DNA of 64,000 bases. Source: Xenophilus sp. Marseille-Q4582 (GTDB taxonomy: Bacteria; Pseudomonadota; Gammaproteobacteria; Burkholderiales; Burkholderiaceae_C). This document shows, piece by piece, positions 15,389 through 24,891 of the stretch. The notes under the pieces were generated by a model that was not told where the DNA came from, made no database searches, and saw nothing but the letters and a program-made list of their open reading frames with translations. Positions within the stretch are counted from its first letter, which is position 1, and every line of letters starts with the position of its first letter. The DNA lies in the NCBI RefSeq assembly GCF_916700565.1, contig NZ_CAKAKO010000007.1, positions 1 to 64,000 on the forward strand, written 5' to 3'. A program made the position numbers and the translations under genes.

Positions 15389-15712
15389 TCAGCCGCCATC
15401 CGCCGCCTCCCGCGCCAGGAATTCGTCGAGGTTGCGGCTCATCTTCTCCTCGATCATGGGCGCCATCGCCGACATCAGGCCGCCCAGCGCCAGCTGCACG
15501 GCGAAGCGCGAGGCGCTGACCTGCACCGTGCCTTCGGCGCCCATGCCGCTGAAGCGGATGTGGTCGGTGGCGGTGGGCGATTCATCGGCGGCCGGCCGGT
15601 GGTCGAACTGCAGGCCCCAGCGTTCGCGGGCCTGCGCCATCCAGTCGGTGGCCACGCGGCGCGCGCGCGGCAGGCCCAGCTGGTGCTGGCGTTCAATGCG
15701 GATGTCGGACAT
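15389..15712 (-). CDS. polyhydroxyalkanoic acid system family protein
   Basis: A 107-aa protein starting MSDIRIERQHQLGLPRARRV, matching the PHA_gran_rgn family found near polyhydroxybutyrate genes. It has one compact domain and no membrane segment. Members are thought to associate with or regulate PHA granules; a biochemical activity is not established. Its start lies within the last 20 bases of the upstream aminopeptidase gene, so it is probably co-transcribed with it. No other PHA genes are in the window. Confidence 0.8.
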   Translation of the reverse strand: MSDIRIERQHQLGLPRARRVATDWMAQARERWGLQFDHRPAADESPTATDHIRFSGMGAEGTVQVSASRFAVQLALGGLMSAMAPMIEEKMSRNLDEFLAREAADGG

Positions 15713-16907
15713 CGGTGCGGTTCTCGTTCGTGAGGCTCGGGTCCCGTGCGTCCTGCGCGGGCGCGGCCGCCGGTGGCGCCGCGGCCGGCACGGCGGCGGG
15801 ATCGGGGGTGAATGCGGCCAGCGCGGCGCGGCGCGCCTCGGGCGTGGGCAGGCGGGCCAGGCGCCGCACGGCCGCATGGAAGCGTGGCCAGTCGCGCCCT
15901 TCATGCGCGAACAGGCCCTCGAAGGCAGGCACGCCCTGGTCATAGGCGGCCTGCGCGGCGAAGGTGGCGTTGTTGGCGCCGGCCACCCAGGCGTCCCAAG
16001 CGCCCTGGCGCGGGCCGGTCCACTGGGCGCGCAGCGCGGCATAGCGGGCGCGGAATTCCGCCATCGCGGCCTGCTTGGCCGCCTCGACGGCCGGCCAGTC
16101 GCCAGCCCGGGCGACGGGCGAGTCGTAGACCTGCTCCAGCCGGCGGCGCGTGTCCAGCATCAGCATGCGCATCTGGCGCCGCCGCGCGTCGAAGGCCGCG
16201 TACTCCTCACGCGCGGCGGGGCTGGCCTGGGTGTGGAGCCACTGCGCGCCGCCCAGGCGTTCCACGGCCGTGGCGTAGGACTCGTTGAAGCCCGTGTCGC
16301 CCGCCACGTAGAGCACCTGGTGCGCCAGCTCGTGGAACACGATGCGCGCCAGCTCGCCTTCGGGGTACGCGATGAAGGTGGACAGCAGCGGATCGCCGCC
16401 GGCCCAGTTGAGCCAGCCCAACGTGGAATACGCGGGCACCGGATAGACCGAGGCCTCCAGCCCCGCGTCGCGCTGCGCCTGCGCCTCGGCCTGCGCAGCC
16501 TGCAGGTCGTAGTAGCCGCGGTAGCCCACGCAGCCCGCCACCGGGAAGCACCAGGTCTTGAGCGTGAGCGCATAGGGCGGCGCGGCCACCACGTTCCACA
16601 CGGCCGCCGCGCGGCCCAGGTCGGCATAGCCGGTGTAGCTCGCGTTGTCGGGCAGCGCGAGCTGCTCGCTGGCGAAGCGGCGGATGCGCTGGGCCAGCAG
16701 CAGGCGCTCGCGCAGGCGTTCGGGTGTCTGCGCATCGGCCAGCCAGTCCGAAACCGGCCGCGCGGCGCGCATGAGGCGCACATGGCCGTGCGCGGCCTGC
16801 CAGTAGTAGCCCAGCGTGCCGCAGCCGCTGAGCAGGGCCGCGCCCAGCGCCGCGAGCGCCAGCGCGCCCCACAGCGCCGGCCGCCGGCGGCACGCGCCCC
16901 GGTTCAT
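15693..16907 (-). CDS. putative zinc aminopeptidase lipoprotein (DUF2265/Aminopep)
   Basis: A 404-aa protein with a lipoprotein signal (ALAALGAALLSGCGTLGYYW; lipobox LLSG-C). It carries the zinc peptidase motif IVFHELAHQVLY (HExxH) followed by FNESYATAVE, whose Glu would be the third ligand. This matches the predicted aminopeptidase family of proteobacteria, anchored in the envelope. The C-terminus is Ala/Pro-rich. Its ATG overlaps the molybdopterin oxidoreductase stop (ATGA at 16904-16907). The longer frame to 17027 lies in the upstream gene and is not used. Confidence 0.82.
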   Translation of the reverse strand: MNRGACRRRPALWGALALAALGAALLSGCGTLGYYWQAAHGHVRLMRAARPVSDWLADAQTPERLRERLLLAQRIRRFASEQLALPDNASYTGYADLGRAAAVWNVVAAPPYALTLKTWCFPVAGCVGYRGYYDLQAAQAEAQAQRDAGLEASVYPVPAYSTLGWLNWAGGDPLLSTFIAYPEGELARIVFHELAHQVLYVAGDTGFNESYATAVERLGGAQWLHTQASPAAREEYAAFDARRRQMRMLMLDTRRRLEQVYDSPVARAGDWPAVEAAKQAAMAEFRARYAALRAQWTGPRQGAWDAWVAGANNATFAAQAAYDQGVPAFEGLFAHEGRDWPRFHAAVRRLARLPTPEARRAALAAFTPDPAAVPAAAPPAAAPAQDARDPSLTNENRTDVRHPH

Positions 16908-18958
16908 CCGGCCAGCGCTTCCACCTGCACCAGGCAGTCGTAGAAGGTCGGACCGCGGCCGATGTCGGTCAGGCGCTGGCTGGTGAGCTGGTTGACGTTG
17001 GTGCCGTCGGCATTGAACTTGCGCCACCAGATGCCCAGGCCGTTGACCACGCCGGGCCGCGCGCGGCGCGAGACCTCGGCGCGGCAGCGGTGTTCGCCGC
17101 GCGCGTTGAACACGCGCACCATCGCGCCGTCGGCAATGCCGCGCGCGGCGGCGTCGTCGGCATGGATCTCGATCAGCGGCTCGCCCTCGATGCTGCGCAG
17201 GCTCCTGACGTTGACGAAAGTGCTGTTGAGGAAGTTGCGCGCGGGCGGCGAGATCATGGCCAGCGGAAAGGCGCTGCTGCTGCCCGCGGGCTCGTGGTTG
17301 GGCACGTGGTCAGGCAGGCCGTCCATGCCCAGCGCGACCAGCCGTTCGCTGAAGAACTCGCATTGGCCCGAAGGCGTGGGAAAGCGGCCTTCGGCAAAGG
17401 GCGCCTCGGGCAGCGGCACGGGCGCGAAGCCGTCGCGCTCCAGCGCCGCCCAGTCGATGGCGCCGGGCGCGAAGGCCTGGCGGCACAGGGCCTCGTCGTC
17501 GTCGGCGAAGCAGGGTTCGTCATAGCCCATGCACCGCGCGAGTTCGCGAAACACCCAGGCGTTGCTGCGCGTCTGGCCGGGCGCTGCGATGGCGGGCTGG
17601 TTCAGCAGCACATCGGTGTGGCCGTAGCTGCAGTGGATGTCCCAGTGCTCCAGCTGCATGGTGGCGGGCAGCAGGTAGTCGGCGTAGTCGGCCGTGTCGG
17701 TCTGGAACTGCTCCAGCACCACGGTGAACAGGTCTTCGCGCGCAAAGCCCGCCACCACCTTGGCCGACTCGGGCGCCACCGCCACCGGGTTGCTGTTGTA
17801 GACCACCACCGCCTGCACGGCCGGGCCGCCGCTCAGGGCCTGCGCGTCGCCCGTCAGCGCATCACCGATGCGACTCATGTTGATGGTGCGCGGCCGGCGG
17901 CCGGCCAGCAGATCGGGCCGCTGCAGCGCGGCACGGTCGGCGGGATAGAAGCCGGAACTGCTGAGCAGCACGCCACCCGCGCGGTGCCGCCAGGCGCCCA
18001 CCAGCGCCGGCAGGCAGGCGATGGCGCGCGCCGCATTGCCGCCGCCGCGCACGCGCTGCATGCCGTAGTTCAGGCGGATGGCGGCCGGTTTCGTGGTGCC
18101 GTAAGCCTGCGCCAGGTCGCGGATCTGCTGCGCGGGGATGCCGCAGACCTCGGCCGCGCGCTCAGGCGGCCACTGCAGCGCGCGTTCGCGCAGCGCCTCC
18201 CAGCCCAGGGTGTGGCGGGCGATGTAGTCGGGGTCCAGCCAGTCGTGCACGATCAGCTCGTGCATCAGCGCCAGCGCCAGCGCGCCGTCGGTGCCCGGCA
18301 GCAGCGCGATGTGCTCGTCGCACTTGTCGGCGGTCTCGGTGCGGCGCGGGTCGATGCACACCACGCGCGCGCCGGCGCGCTTGGCGGTCTGCACATGGCG
18401 CCAGAAATGCAGGTTGCTGGCGATGGAGTTGCTGCCCCAGATCAGGATCAGCTTGGCCTCGGCGAAGAACTCCAGCCGCATGCCCACCTTGCCGCCCAGG
18501 GTGTAGCCCATCGCTTCGCCGCCGGCCGTGGAACAGATGGTCCGGTCGAGCAGAGACGCGCCCAGGCGGTGGAAGAAGCGCCGGTCCATGGATTCGCCCT
18601 GCACCAGCCCCATGGTGCCGGCGTAGCTGTAGGGCAGGATGGCCTGCGCGTCCTCGGCCGCCAGCGCGCGCAGGCGCGCGGCGATGTCGTCCAGGGCCTC
18701 GTCCCACGACACGGGCTCGAAGCGCCCCTCGCCCTTGGCGCCGACGCGGCGCTGCGGCTGCAGCAGGCGTTCCGGATGGTCGTGCCGCTCGATGTAGCGC
18801 GACACCTTGGTGCACAGCACGCCGCCGGTGGGCGCATGCGCGGGATTGCCCTGGAGCTTGATGGCGCGGCCGTCCTCCACGGTGGTGAGCAGGGCGCAAG
18901 TGTCGGGGCAGTCGTGCGGGCAGGCGCCTCGGACGACGGAGCGGGTCGGTGCGGTCAT
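16904..18958 (-). CDS. molybdopterin-dependent oxidoreductase (BisC/PhsA-like)
   Basis: A 684-aa member of the DMSO-reductase superfamily. The N-terminus GACPHDCPDTCALL plus GGVLCTK supplies four cysteines for a 4Fe-4S cluster. Molybdopterin-binding features follow (YAGTMGLVQGESM, IWGSNSIASN, NYGMQRVRGGGNAAR), and the C-terminal molydop-binding domain begins near EIHADDAAARGIADG. No twin-arginine signal is present with the ATG at 18958, so the enzyme should be cytoplasmic. The upstream extension to 19054 lacks homology. No partner Fe-S or membrane subunits adjoin it; the electron donor and substrate are unknown. Confidence 0.88.
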   Translation of the reverse strand: MTAPTRSVVRGACPHDCPDTCALLTTVEDGRAIKLQGNPAHAPTGGVLCTKVSRYIERHDHPERLLQPQRRVGAKGEGRFEPVSWDEALDDIAARLRALAAEDAQAILPYSYAGTMGLVQGESMDRRFFHRLGASLLDRTICSTAGGEAMGYTLGGKVGMRLEFFAEAKLILIWGSNSIASNLHFWRHVQTAKRAGARVVCIDPRRTETADKCDEHIALLPGTDGALALALMHELIVHDWLDPDYIARHTLGWEALRERALQWPPERAAEVCGIPAQQIRDLAQAYGTTKPAAIRLNYGMQRVRGGGNAARAIACLPALVGAWRHRAGGVLLSSSGFYPADRAALQRPDLLAGRRPRTINMSRIGDALTGDAQALSGGPAVQAVVVYNSNPVAVAPESAKVVAGFAREDLFTVVLEQFQTDTADYADYLLPATMQLEHWDIHCSYGHTDVLLNQPAIAAPGQTRSNAWVFRELARCMGYDEPCFADDDEALCRQAFAPGAIDWAALERDGFAPVPLPEAPFAEGRFPTPSGQCEFFSERLVALGMDGLPDHVPNHEPAGSSSAFPLAMISPPARNFLNSTFVNVRSLRSIEGEPLIEIHADDAAARGIADGAMVRVFNARGEHRCRAEVSRRARPGVVNGLGIWWRKFNADGTNVNQLTSQRLTDIGRGPTFYDCLVQVEALAG

Positions 18959-19069
18959 GGCGGCGATCTCGGATTCGGCGGGGGCGGACGTGGCGCGGCG
19001 GGGGCGCGCCTTCGCGCCGAGTCTAGTGGGGCGCGGCGGCGCGCGCTTGCGCACCGGCGGGCGCGCGCG

Positions 19070-20299
19070 TCAGCCGGCCAGCCCCAGCGTCAGCCCGTGG
19101 ATCGCCAGTCCCACGAGCCCGCCCACCAGCGTGCCGTTGATGCGGATGAACTGCAGGTCGCGGCCGATGTTGCGTTCCACCTCGCGCACCATGGCGTCGG
19201 TGTCCCAGGCCGCCACGCGCTCTTCGATGTAGCGGCGGCCGTCCTCGCGCCAGCGGTCGATGAGCGCGGGCGCGGCGGCAAGGAGCTGCTCGTCGAGCCA
19301 GCGCCGCATGGCCTCGTCGGCCTCCAGGCGCCGGCCCAGCTCGGCCGCCAGCAGGGCCACGCGCTGGCGCAGGGCCGAGTCCTCGCGCGCCAGGTCGGCG
19401 TCCAGCCAAGCGCGCACCCGGCCCCACAGGCCCTGCAGGTAGTCGGCCAGCGCCGGATGCGCGAGCAGTTCGTCGCGCCAGCGCTCGCCGCGCGCGACAA
19501 ACGCCGGGTCGTGCTGCAGGCGCTCGACGAAGCGGCCGGTGAAGGCGTCGAAGCGCTGGCGCAGCGGGTGATCGGGCTGCGCCGCCGTCTCGCCCAGCGT
19601 GTGGGCCACGGCGGCGACGATCTTGCGCGTGGCCAGCTTGGCCGCGACCTGGTCCAGGCCCAGGTAGCGCAGCGCCTTGACTTCGCGTGCGATGGCGTCG
19701 GTCAGCCGGTCCTGCAGCGCCTCGTCGTCGAGCAGGTCGGCCAGCTGGCGCAGCACCTCGTCGAGCAGCGCCTGGTGCCGCCCCTCGGCCGTGAGCGCGC
19801 CCAGCACCTGCCCGGCCAGGGGCGCCACGTCGATGCGCTGCAGCCCGGCGCCTGCCGCGCGCGCCACGAAGTCGCGCACGCGGGTGTCGTCGAAGGCGTT
19901 GAGCGCCAGCCGCACCAGCGCCACCGCGTGCGTGCCCAGCTGCTGCGTGTGCTCGGGCTGCGCCAGCCAGCGCGCGATGCGGCCCGCCGCGCCGTAGCTG
20001 CGCAGCTTGGCCAGCACCTGCGGCGTGGCCAGGAAGTTGTCGCAGATGAAGTCGGCCAGGTTGCGCCCCAGCCGCGCCTTGCGCGTGGGCAGGATGGCCG
20101 TGTGCGGAATGGGCAGGCCCAGCGGATGGCGGAACAGCGCCACCACGGCGAACCAGTCGGCGATGGCGCCGACCATCGCCGCCTCGGCGCCCGCGGCCAG
20201 CCAGCCCCAGGCGGCGTGCGGATGGGCCTGGCCGCCCCAGACGGCCAGCCCGTACAGCAGCGCGGCGCCGGCCAGCAAGGCCAGCGCCAGGCGCTTCAT
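19070..20299 (-). CDS. DUF445 family membrane protein
   Basis: A 409-aa protein of the DUF445 (YjiN-like) family. It has an N-terminal transmembrane helix (LALALLAGAALLYGLAVWGG), the conserved GAEAAMVGAIADWFAVVALF motif with HPLGLPIPHTAILP, a long helical central region, and a C-terminal membrane helix ending in GLTLGLAG. Function is unestablished; membrane association is predicted. I used the ATG at 20299; an in-frame TTG at 20335 would overlap the argE stop. It follows argE by about 28 bp and is probably co-transcribed. Confidence 0.85.
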   Translation of the reverse strand: MKRLALALLAGAALLYGLAVWGGQAHPHAAWGWLAAGAEAAMVGAIADWFAVVALFRHPLGLPIPHTAILPTRKARLGRNLADFICDNFLATPQVLAKLRSYGAAGRIARWLAQPEHTQQLGTHAVALVRLALNAFDDTRVRDFVARAAGAGLQRIDVAPLAGQVLGALTAEGRHQALLDEVLRQLADLLDDEALQDRLTDAIAREVKALRYLGLDQVAAKLATRKIVAAVAHTLGETAAQPDHPLRQRFDAFTGRFVERLQHDPAFVARGERWRDELLAHPALADYLQGLWGRVRAWLDADLAREDSALRQRVALLAAELGRRLEADEAMRRWLDEQLLAAAPALIDRWREDGRRYIEERVAAWDTDAMVREVERNIGRDLQFIRINGTLVGGLVGLAIHGLTLGLAG

Positions 20300-20327
20300 G
20301 CGCGCGGCGGGGTCTGCAGGGAGCGCC

Positions 20328-21518
20328 TCAGGCAATTTCGCGCGTCTCGGCCAGGCCCCGCAGGAAGGCTTCGCAGCGCGCCAGCTGCTCGATCGTCACG
20401 TACTCGTCGGGCTGGTGCGCCTGGGTGATGCTGCCCGGGCCGCAGACCACCGTGGGAATGCCCGCGTTCTTGAACAGGCCGGCCTCGGTGCCGAAGGCGA
20501 CCAGCGTGGTGCGCGCCTCGCCCGACAGCCGCAGGGCCAGCTTCGTCACCGGGTCGGTGGCCGCGCCGAGGAAGCTGGGAATCTCACAGATCGTGTCGAA
20601 GGCGAAGCCGGTGTCGGGCGCCACCTTCTTCATGGCCGGCTCCAGGCTGCGCGCATAGGCCCGCACTTCGGCCTGCATGGCGCGCGCGTCGGCGGTGGGC
20701 AGGTCGCGGAATTCATAGCGGAACTCGGCGTCGCGCGGCACCACGTTGTCGGCGATGCCGCCGTGGAACTGGCCCACGCTGGCGGTGGAGAAAGGCACGT
20801 CGAAGCCTTCGTAGCGCGGCTCGCGGGCCTCGAAGCCTTCGGCCATGTCGCGCACCTTGCCGATCACGCGCGCGGCCATCTCGATGGCGTTGACGGACTG
20901 CGGCGTGAGGGAGGAATGCGCCTCCTTGCCGCGCACGCAGCAGCGGTAGCGGTACACGCCCTTGTGCGCGATGGCCGGCACCATCATCGTCGGCTCGCCC
21001 ACGATGCAGGCCAGCGGCCGGATGCCCGCGTCGCGCAGGTCGGCGATCAGCTCGCGCACGCCGAAGCAGCCGATCTCTTCCTCGTAGCTGAAGGCGAAGT
21101 GCACCGCGAAGGGCGCATCGCTGGCCAGGAAGCGCTCGGCATTGGCCAGCGCCAGCGCGATGAAGCTCTTCATGTCGGCCGCGCCGCGGCCGTACAGGCT
21201 GGGGCCTTGCGGGCCGTCCTGCACCACGGCCGACAGCGGGTCCACGGTCCAGGCCTGGCCGTCCCACGGCACGGTGTCGGTGTGGCCCGAGAGGATCACG
21301 CCGGCCGGCTTGCCCTCGCCCAGGGTGGCGAAGAGGTTGGCCTTGGTGCGCTCGGCGTTCCAGGTCAGGCGGCTGGTCACGCCCAGGCGGGCCAGGTGCT
21401 CGCGGGCGAAGTCGATGAGCGCGAGATTGCTGTTTTCGCTGACGGTGTTCATGCGCACCAGCGCCTGGGCGAATTCCAGGCCTTGGGCGGAAAGGGTGGG
21501 GGTGGGCATGCGTGGCAT
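20328..21518 (-). CDS. argE: acetylornithine deacetylase
   Basis: A 396-aa M20 zinc hydrolase. Metal-site motifs are LSGHTDTVPWDGQ, YGRGAADMKSF, FSYEEEIGCFG and CIVGEPT, with the distal His in SITQAHQPDEYV. It removes the acetyl group from N-acetylornithine in arginine synthesis. Starts at 21518 and 21509 are both possible; neither has a good Shine-Dalgarno. The frame stays open to 22739 opposite the M20 gene, but that part is a GC-rich shadow. It is divergent from the M20 amidohydrolase across 120 bp. Confidence 0.9.
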   Translation of the reverse strand: MPRMPTPTLSAQGLEFAQALVRMNTVSENSNLALIDFAREHLARLGVTSRLTWNAERTKANLFATLGEGKPAGVILSGHTDTVPWDGQAWTVDPLSAVVQDGPQGPSLYGRGAADMKSFIALALANAERFLASDAPFAVHFAFSYEEEIGCFGVRELIADLRDAGIRPLACIVGEPTMMVPAIAHKGVYRYRCCVRGKEAHSSLTPQSVNAIEMAARVIGKVRDMAEGFEAREPRYEGFDVPFSTASVGQFHGGIADNVVPRDAEFRYEFRDLPTADARAMQAEVRAYARSLEPAMKKVAPDTGFAFDTICEIPSFLGAATDPVTKLALRLSGEARTTLVAFGTEAGLFKNAGIPTVVCGPGSITQAHQPDEYVTIEQLARCEAFLRGLAETREIA

Positions 21519-21638
21519 TGTGGGGCAAGGCGGCGGCGGCCGCGCGGCCGTGCGCGCGCCGGCCTCCCACGATGCCCCTGCGGGCATCGGTATTGCTTCC
21601 CATGGCAGCTTCCGGCCCGCCGGCCTAGACTGCTTCCC

Positions 21639-22868
21639 ATGAACCTGATCGATTCCATCGTCACCCAGGCCGCCGGCATTGCCGCCGTGCGGCGCGACCT
21701 GCACGCGCATCCCGAACTCGGCTACGAGGAAGTGCGCACCGCCGACGTGGTGGCCGCCAAGCTCACGGAATGGGGCATCCCCATCCACCGCGGGCTGGGC
21801 AAGACCGGCGTGGTGGGCATCCTGAAGAACGGCAGCAGCACGCGCGCCGTCGGCCTGCGCGCCGACATGGACGCGCTGCCGATCCAGGAGCTCAACACCT
21901 TCGCCCATGCCAGCAGGCACAGCGGCAAGATGCACGCCTGCGGCCACGACGGCCACACGGCCATGCTGCTGGCCGCGGCCCAGCACCTGGCGAAGCACCG
22001 CCACTTCGACGGCACCGTGTACCTGATCTTCCAGCCGGCCGAGGAAGGCGGCGGCGGCGCCGACGCGATGATCAAGGACGGCCTGTTCGAACGCTTCCCC
22101 ATGGACGCCGTGTACGGCATGCACAACTGGCCCGGCATGCAGGCCGGCCAGTTCGCCGTCAGCCCCGGGCCGGCGATGGCCTCGGGCAACAAGTTCTACG
22201 TGACGGTGCGCGGCAAGGGCGGCCACGCGGCGCTGCCGCACACGGGCATCGACCCGGTGCCCATCGCCTGCGAACTGGTGCAGGCCTGGCAGACCATCGT
22301 CACGCGCAAGATGAAGCCCACCGACTCGGCCGTGATCTCGGTGACTACCATCCACGCGGGCGACACCAACAACGTCATCCCCAACGACTGCGAACTGACG
22401 GGCACCGTGCGCACCTTCTCGCTGGAAGTGCTGGACCTGATCGAATCGCGCATGCGCCAGGTGGCCGAGCACATCTGCGCCGCGCACGATGCCGAATGCG
22501 ACTTCCGCTTCGAGCGCTACTACCCGCCGACCATCAACACGCCGGCCGAGGCCGACTTCGCGCGCGAGGTGATGGCCGAGGTGGTGGGCCCGCAGAACGT
22601 GCTGAAGCAGGAAGCGGCCATGACCTCGGAGGACTTCGCCTTCATGCTGCTTGCGCGGCCGGGCGCCTATGCCTTCATCGGCAACGGCGACGGCACGCAC
22701 CGCGACGCGCTGCACGGCGAAGGCCCGTGCACGCTGCACAACCCCAGCTACGACTTCAACGACGACCTGATCCCGCTGGGCGCCACCGTGTGGGTGCGGC
22801 TGGCCGAGCGCTTCCTGGCCGAGCCGCCCGAACGCTTCCTCGAAGGCCGGCCGGAGCGCTTCAAGTGA
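21639..22868 (+). CDS. M20D amidohydrolase (hippurate hydrolase type)
   Basis: A 409-aa M20D peptidase/amidohydrolase related to HipO, IAA-amino acid hydrolases and AmaA. It shows RRDLHAHPELGYEE, GLRADMDALPI, MHACGHDGHTAMLL, QPAEEGGGGA and MHNWPGMQAG, with the dimerisation-domain insert FYVTVRGKGGHAALPH. It cleaves an N-acyl or N-aroyl amino acid. Its stop overlaps the GTG of the DUF2817 gene, so the two products probably work in one peptide- or amide-scavenging step. Confidence 0.92.
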   Translation: MNLIDSIVTQAAGIAAVRRDLHAHPELGYEEVRTADVVAAKLTEWGIPIHRGLGKTGVVGILKNGSSTRAVGLRADMDALPIQELNTFAHASRHSGKMHACGHDGHTAMLLAAAQHLAKHRHFDGTVYLIFQPAEEGGGGADAMIKDGLFERFPMDAVYGMHNWPGMQAGQFAVSPGPAMASGNKFYVTVRGKGGHAALPHTGIDPVPIACELVQAWQTIVTRKMKPTDSAVISVTTIHAGDTNNVIPNDCELTGTVRTFSLEVLDLIESRMRQVAEHICAAHDAECDFRFERYYPPTINTPAEADFAREVMAEVVGPQNVLKQEAAMTSEDFAFMLLARPGAYAFIGNGDGTHRDALHGEGPCTLHNPSYDFNDDLIPLGATVWVRLAERFLAEPPERFLEGRPERFK

Positions 22869-23968
22869 TCGGCGTGGTCGATGCCTTCAGCGACAGCTAC
22901 GCGCTGGCGCGGCAGAAGTTCCTGCGCGGCTGCCTGGCCGCGGGCCTGGCGGTCGATTCGCGCCCGCTGCCGCTGCCCGGCGCGCAGGGCGAACAGCTGG
23001 CCATGGACGTGGCGCTGGACGGTGCGGCCGATGCGCGGCGCCTGCTGGTCGTCAGCAGTGCCTGCCACGGCGTGGAAGGCCATTGCGGCAGCGGCGTGCA
23101 GGTCTTCGCGCTGCACGATGCCGAATGGCGCGCCAAGGCGCGCGACGCGGGCGTGGCGGTGCTCTACATCCATGCGCTGAACCCGCACGGCTTCTCGCAC
23201 GGCCGGCGCGTGACGCAGGAGAACGTGGACCTGAACCGCAACTTCATCGACTTCGGCCAGCCGCTGCCGGTGAATGAAGGCTACGCCAGCCTGCATGCGC
23301 TGCTGCTGCCCGACCAATGGCCGCCCTCGCCTACCGACGAGCAGGCCCTGAACGGCTGGATGGCGCAGCACGGCCTGCCCGCCTTCCAGGCCGCGGTGTC
23401 GGGCGGGCAGTACCAGTTCGGCGACGGCCTGTTCTTCGGCGGCCAGGCGCCCACCTGGAGCAACCGCACGCTGCGCGAGCTGCTGCGCCGCTACGCGGGC
23501 CAGGCCGCGCACATCGCCTGGATCGACCTGCACACGGGCCTGGGACCGAACGGCCACGGCGAGCGCATCTTCGCCGGCCGCAACGACGCCGCCGAACTGG
23601 CGCGCGCCAGCGCCTGGTGGAGCGGCGGCGGCGCCACGCCCGTGACCTCGATGTACGACGGCAGTTCGACGTCCGCCGAACTCCAGGGCCTGCTGTGCCA
23701 CGCCGTCTATGACGAATGCCCGCAGGCGCAATACACCGGCATCGCGCTCGAATACGGCACCGAGCCGCTGCTCGAAGTGATGGCCGCGCTGCGCGGCGAC
23801 CACTGGCTGCACCAGCATCCGAAGGCCGCGCCCGAACTGGCCGCCACCCTCCGCGACCGCATGCGCCGCGCCTTCTACACCGACACCGACGCGTGGAAGG
23901 GCCAGGTGATCAGCCAGGCGCGGCAGGCGATGTTCCAGGCGGTGGACGGGCTGCGCGCCAGCGCCTGA
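22865..23968 (+). CDS. DUF2817 (M14-like zinc carboxypeptidase fold) protein
   Basis: A 367-aa protein with a GTG start in a GTGA overlap with the M20 gene. DUF2817 proteins are M14 carboxypeptidase relatives. Visible zinc-site motifs are SACHGVEGHCGSG (HxxE), NPHGFSHGRRVTQENVDLNRN (RxN-type segment) and IDLHTGLGPNGHGE (third His). No signal peptide is present, so it should act in the cytoplasm on an amide bond. Its substrate is unknown. Confidence 0.88.
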   Translation: MIGVVDAFSDSYALARQKFLRGCLAAGLAVDSRPLPLPGAQGEQLAMDVALDGAADARRLLVVSSACHGVEGHCGSGVQVFALHDAEWRAKARDAGVAVLYIHALNPHGFSHGRRVTQENVDLNRNFIDFGQPLPVNEGYASLHALLLPDQWPPSPTDEQALNGWMAQHGLPAFQAAVSGGQYQFGDGLFFGGQAPTWSNRTLRELLRRYAGQAAHIAWIDLHTGLGPNGHGERIFAGRNDAAELARASAWWSGGGATPVTSMYDGSSTSAELQGLLCHAVYDECPQAQYTGIALEYGTEPLLEVMAALRGDHWLHQHPKAAPELAATLRDRMRRAFYTDTDAWKGQVISQARQAMFQAVDGLRASA

Positions 23969-23996
23969 GCGCAGCGCGGCGTGGCGGCTGCGACGG

Positions 23997-24806
23997 TCAG
24001 GCGCGCAGCGCGCGCTGCTGCGCGATCACCAGCAGCCCGTCCATGATCAGGCTCTCGACCAGCTCGAATTCGCCCTCCATCGAAGGCGCCATCTTCCAGC
24101 CCGCGCCGCCGGCCATGTAGCAGACCGGCTCGGCCCCGCAGTGCTGCCGCAGGTGCTTGACCATGCGCTGCACGGCCCCGGCGATGGCATAGGTGCCGCC
24201 GCTGGTCAGCGCGTCGCTGGTGTTGGTCGGGAAGGTGCGCACCTCGCCCGTGGGCACGTGCAGGCCGGCCGTGCCCGATTCGAGCGCGCGCAGCATGATG
24301 CCGTGGCCCGGCAGGATCAGACCGCCCAGGAACTTGCCCTCGGCGTCGATGGCTTCCACCGTCACGGCCGTGCCCACGAGCACCACGATGATGGGCCGCG
24401 GCGCGGCGCCGGCCTGCGCCGCCAGCATGCGGTGGCGCGCGCCGATCATGGCGACGAAACGGTCGGCGCCCAGGCGGGTGGGGTGGTCGTAGCCGTTGGT
24501 GATGCCGGCCTCGCCAACGCTGGACACGGCCCAGCGCGGCGAGAAGTCGAAGGCCTCACCGATCTGCTCTTCGGTGCGGCGGCGCACATGTTCGCCCGCC
24601 ACTACGCAGCCCAGCATGGCGGTGGGCGTGACCGGCAGTTCGGCCCAGGGGCCTTCGCTCAGGCGGTCGATGTGGTCCAGGAATTCCGCGCCATGCGCCA
24701 GCACGGTCGCGCCGGGCGCGCCCTGCGAATAGAGCGCCCACTTGAGGCGCGTGTTGCCGATGTCGATGGCGAGGAAGGCGCTGTCGGGGCTTTGCATGCG
24801 CGGCAT
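23997..24806 (-). CDS. coaX: type III pantothenate kinase
   Basis: A 269-aa CoaX of the ASKHA fold, which phosphorylates pantothenate in the first step of coenzyme A synthesis. Motifs: [15 protein letters not shown] (phosphate 1), [13 protein letters not shown] and [12 protein letters not shown] (phosphate 2, DxGTA-like). Start ATGs at 24806 and 24797 are both in frame; the second is closer to family length. It is convergent with the DUF2817 gene, with a 28-bp gap. BirA, often its neighbour, is not in the window. Confidence 0.92.
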   Translation of the reverse strand: MPRMQSPDSAFLAIDIGNTRLKWALYSQGAPGATVLAHGAEFLDHIDRLSEGPWAELPVTPTAMLGCVVAGEHVRRRTEEQIGEAFDFSPRWAVSSVGEAGITNGYDHPTRLGADRFVAMIGARHRMLAAQAGAAPRPIIVVLVGTAVTVEAIDAEGKFLGGLILPGHGIMLRALESGTAGLHVPTGEVRTFPTNTSDALTSGGTYAIAGAVQRMVKHLRQHCGAEPVCYMAGGAGWKMAPSMEGEFELVESLIMDGLLVIAQQRALRA

Positions 24807-24891
24807 TATTCACGCGGCGATGGCGGCGGCGGGTCGCCGCGGCGATTCCCGGCCGCGGCCCGCTCACCGCCACCGCCACCGCAGCGCAGGC

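Noticed and set aside
21519-22739. Long N-terminal extension of argE
   Set aside because: The frame stays open antisense to the M20 gene, but ArgE homology begins at 21518/21509.
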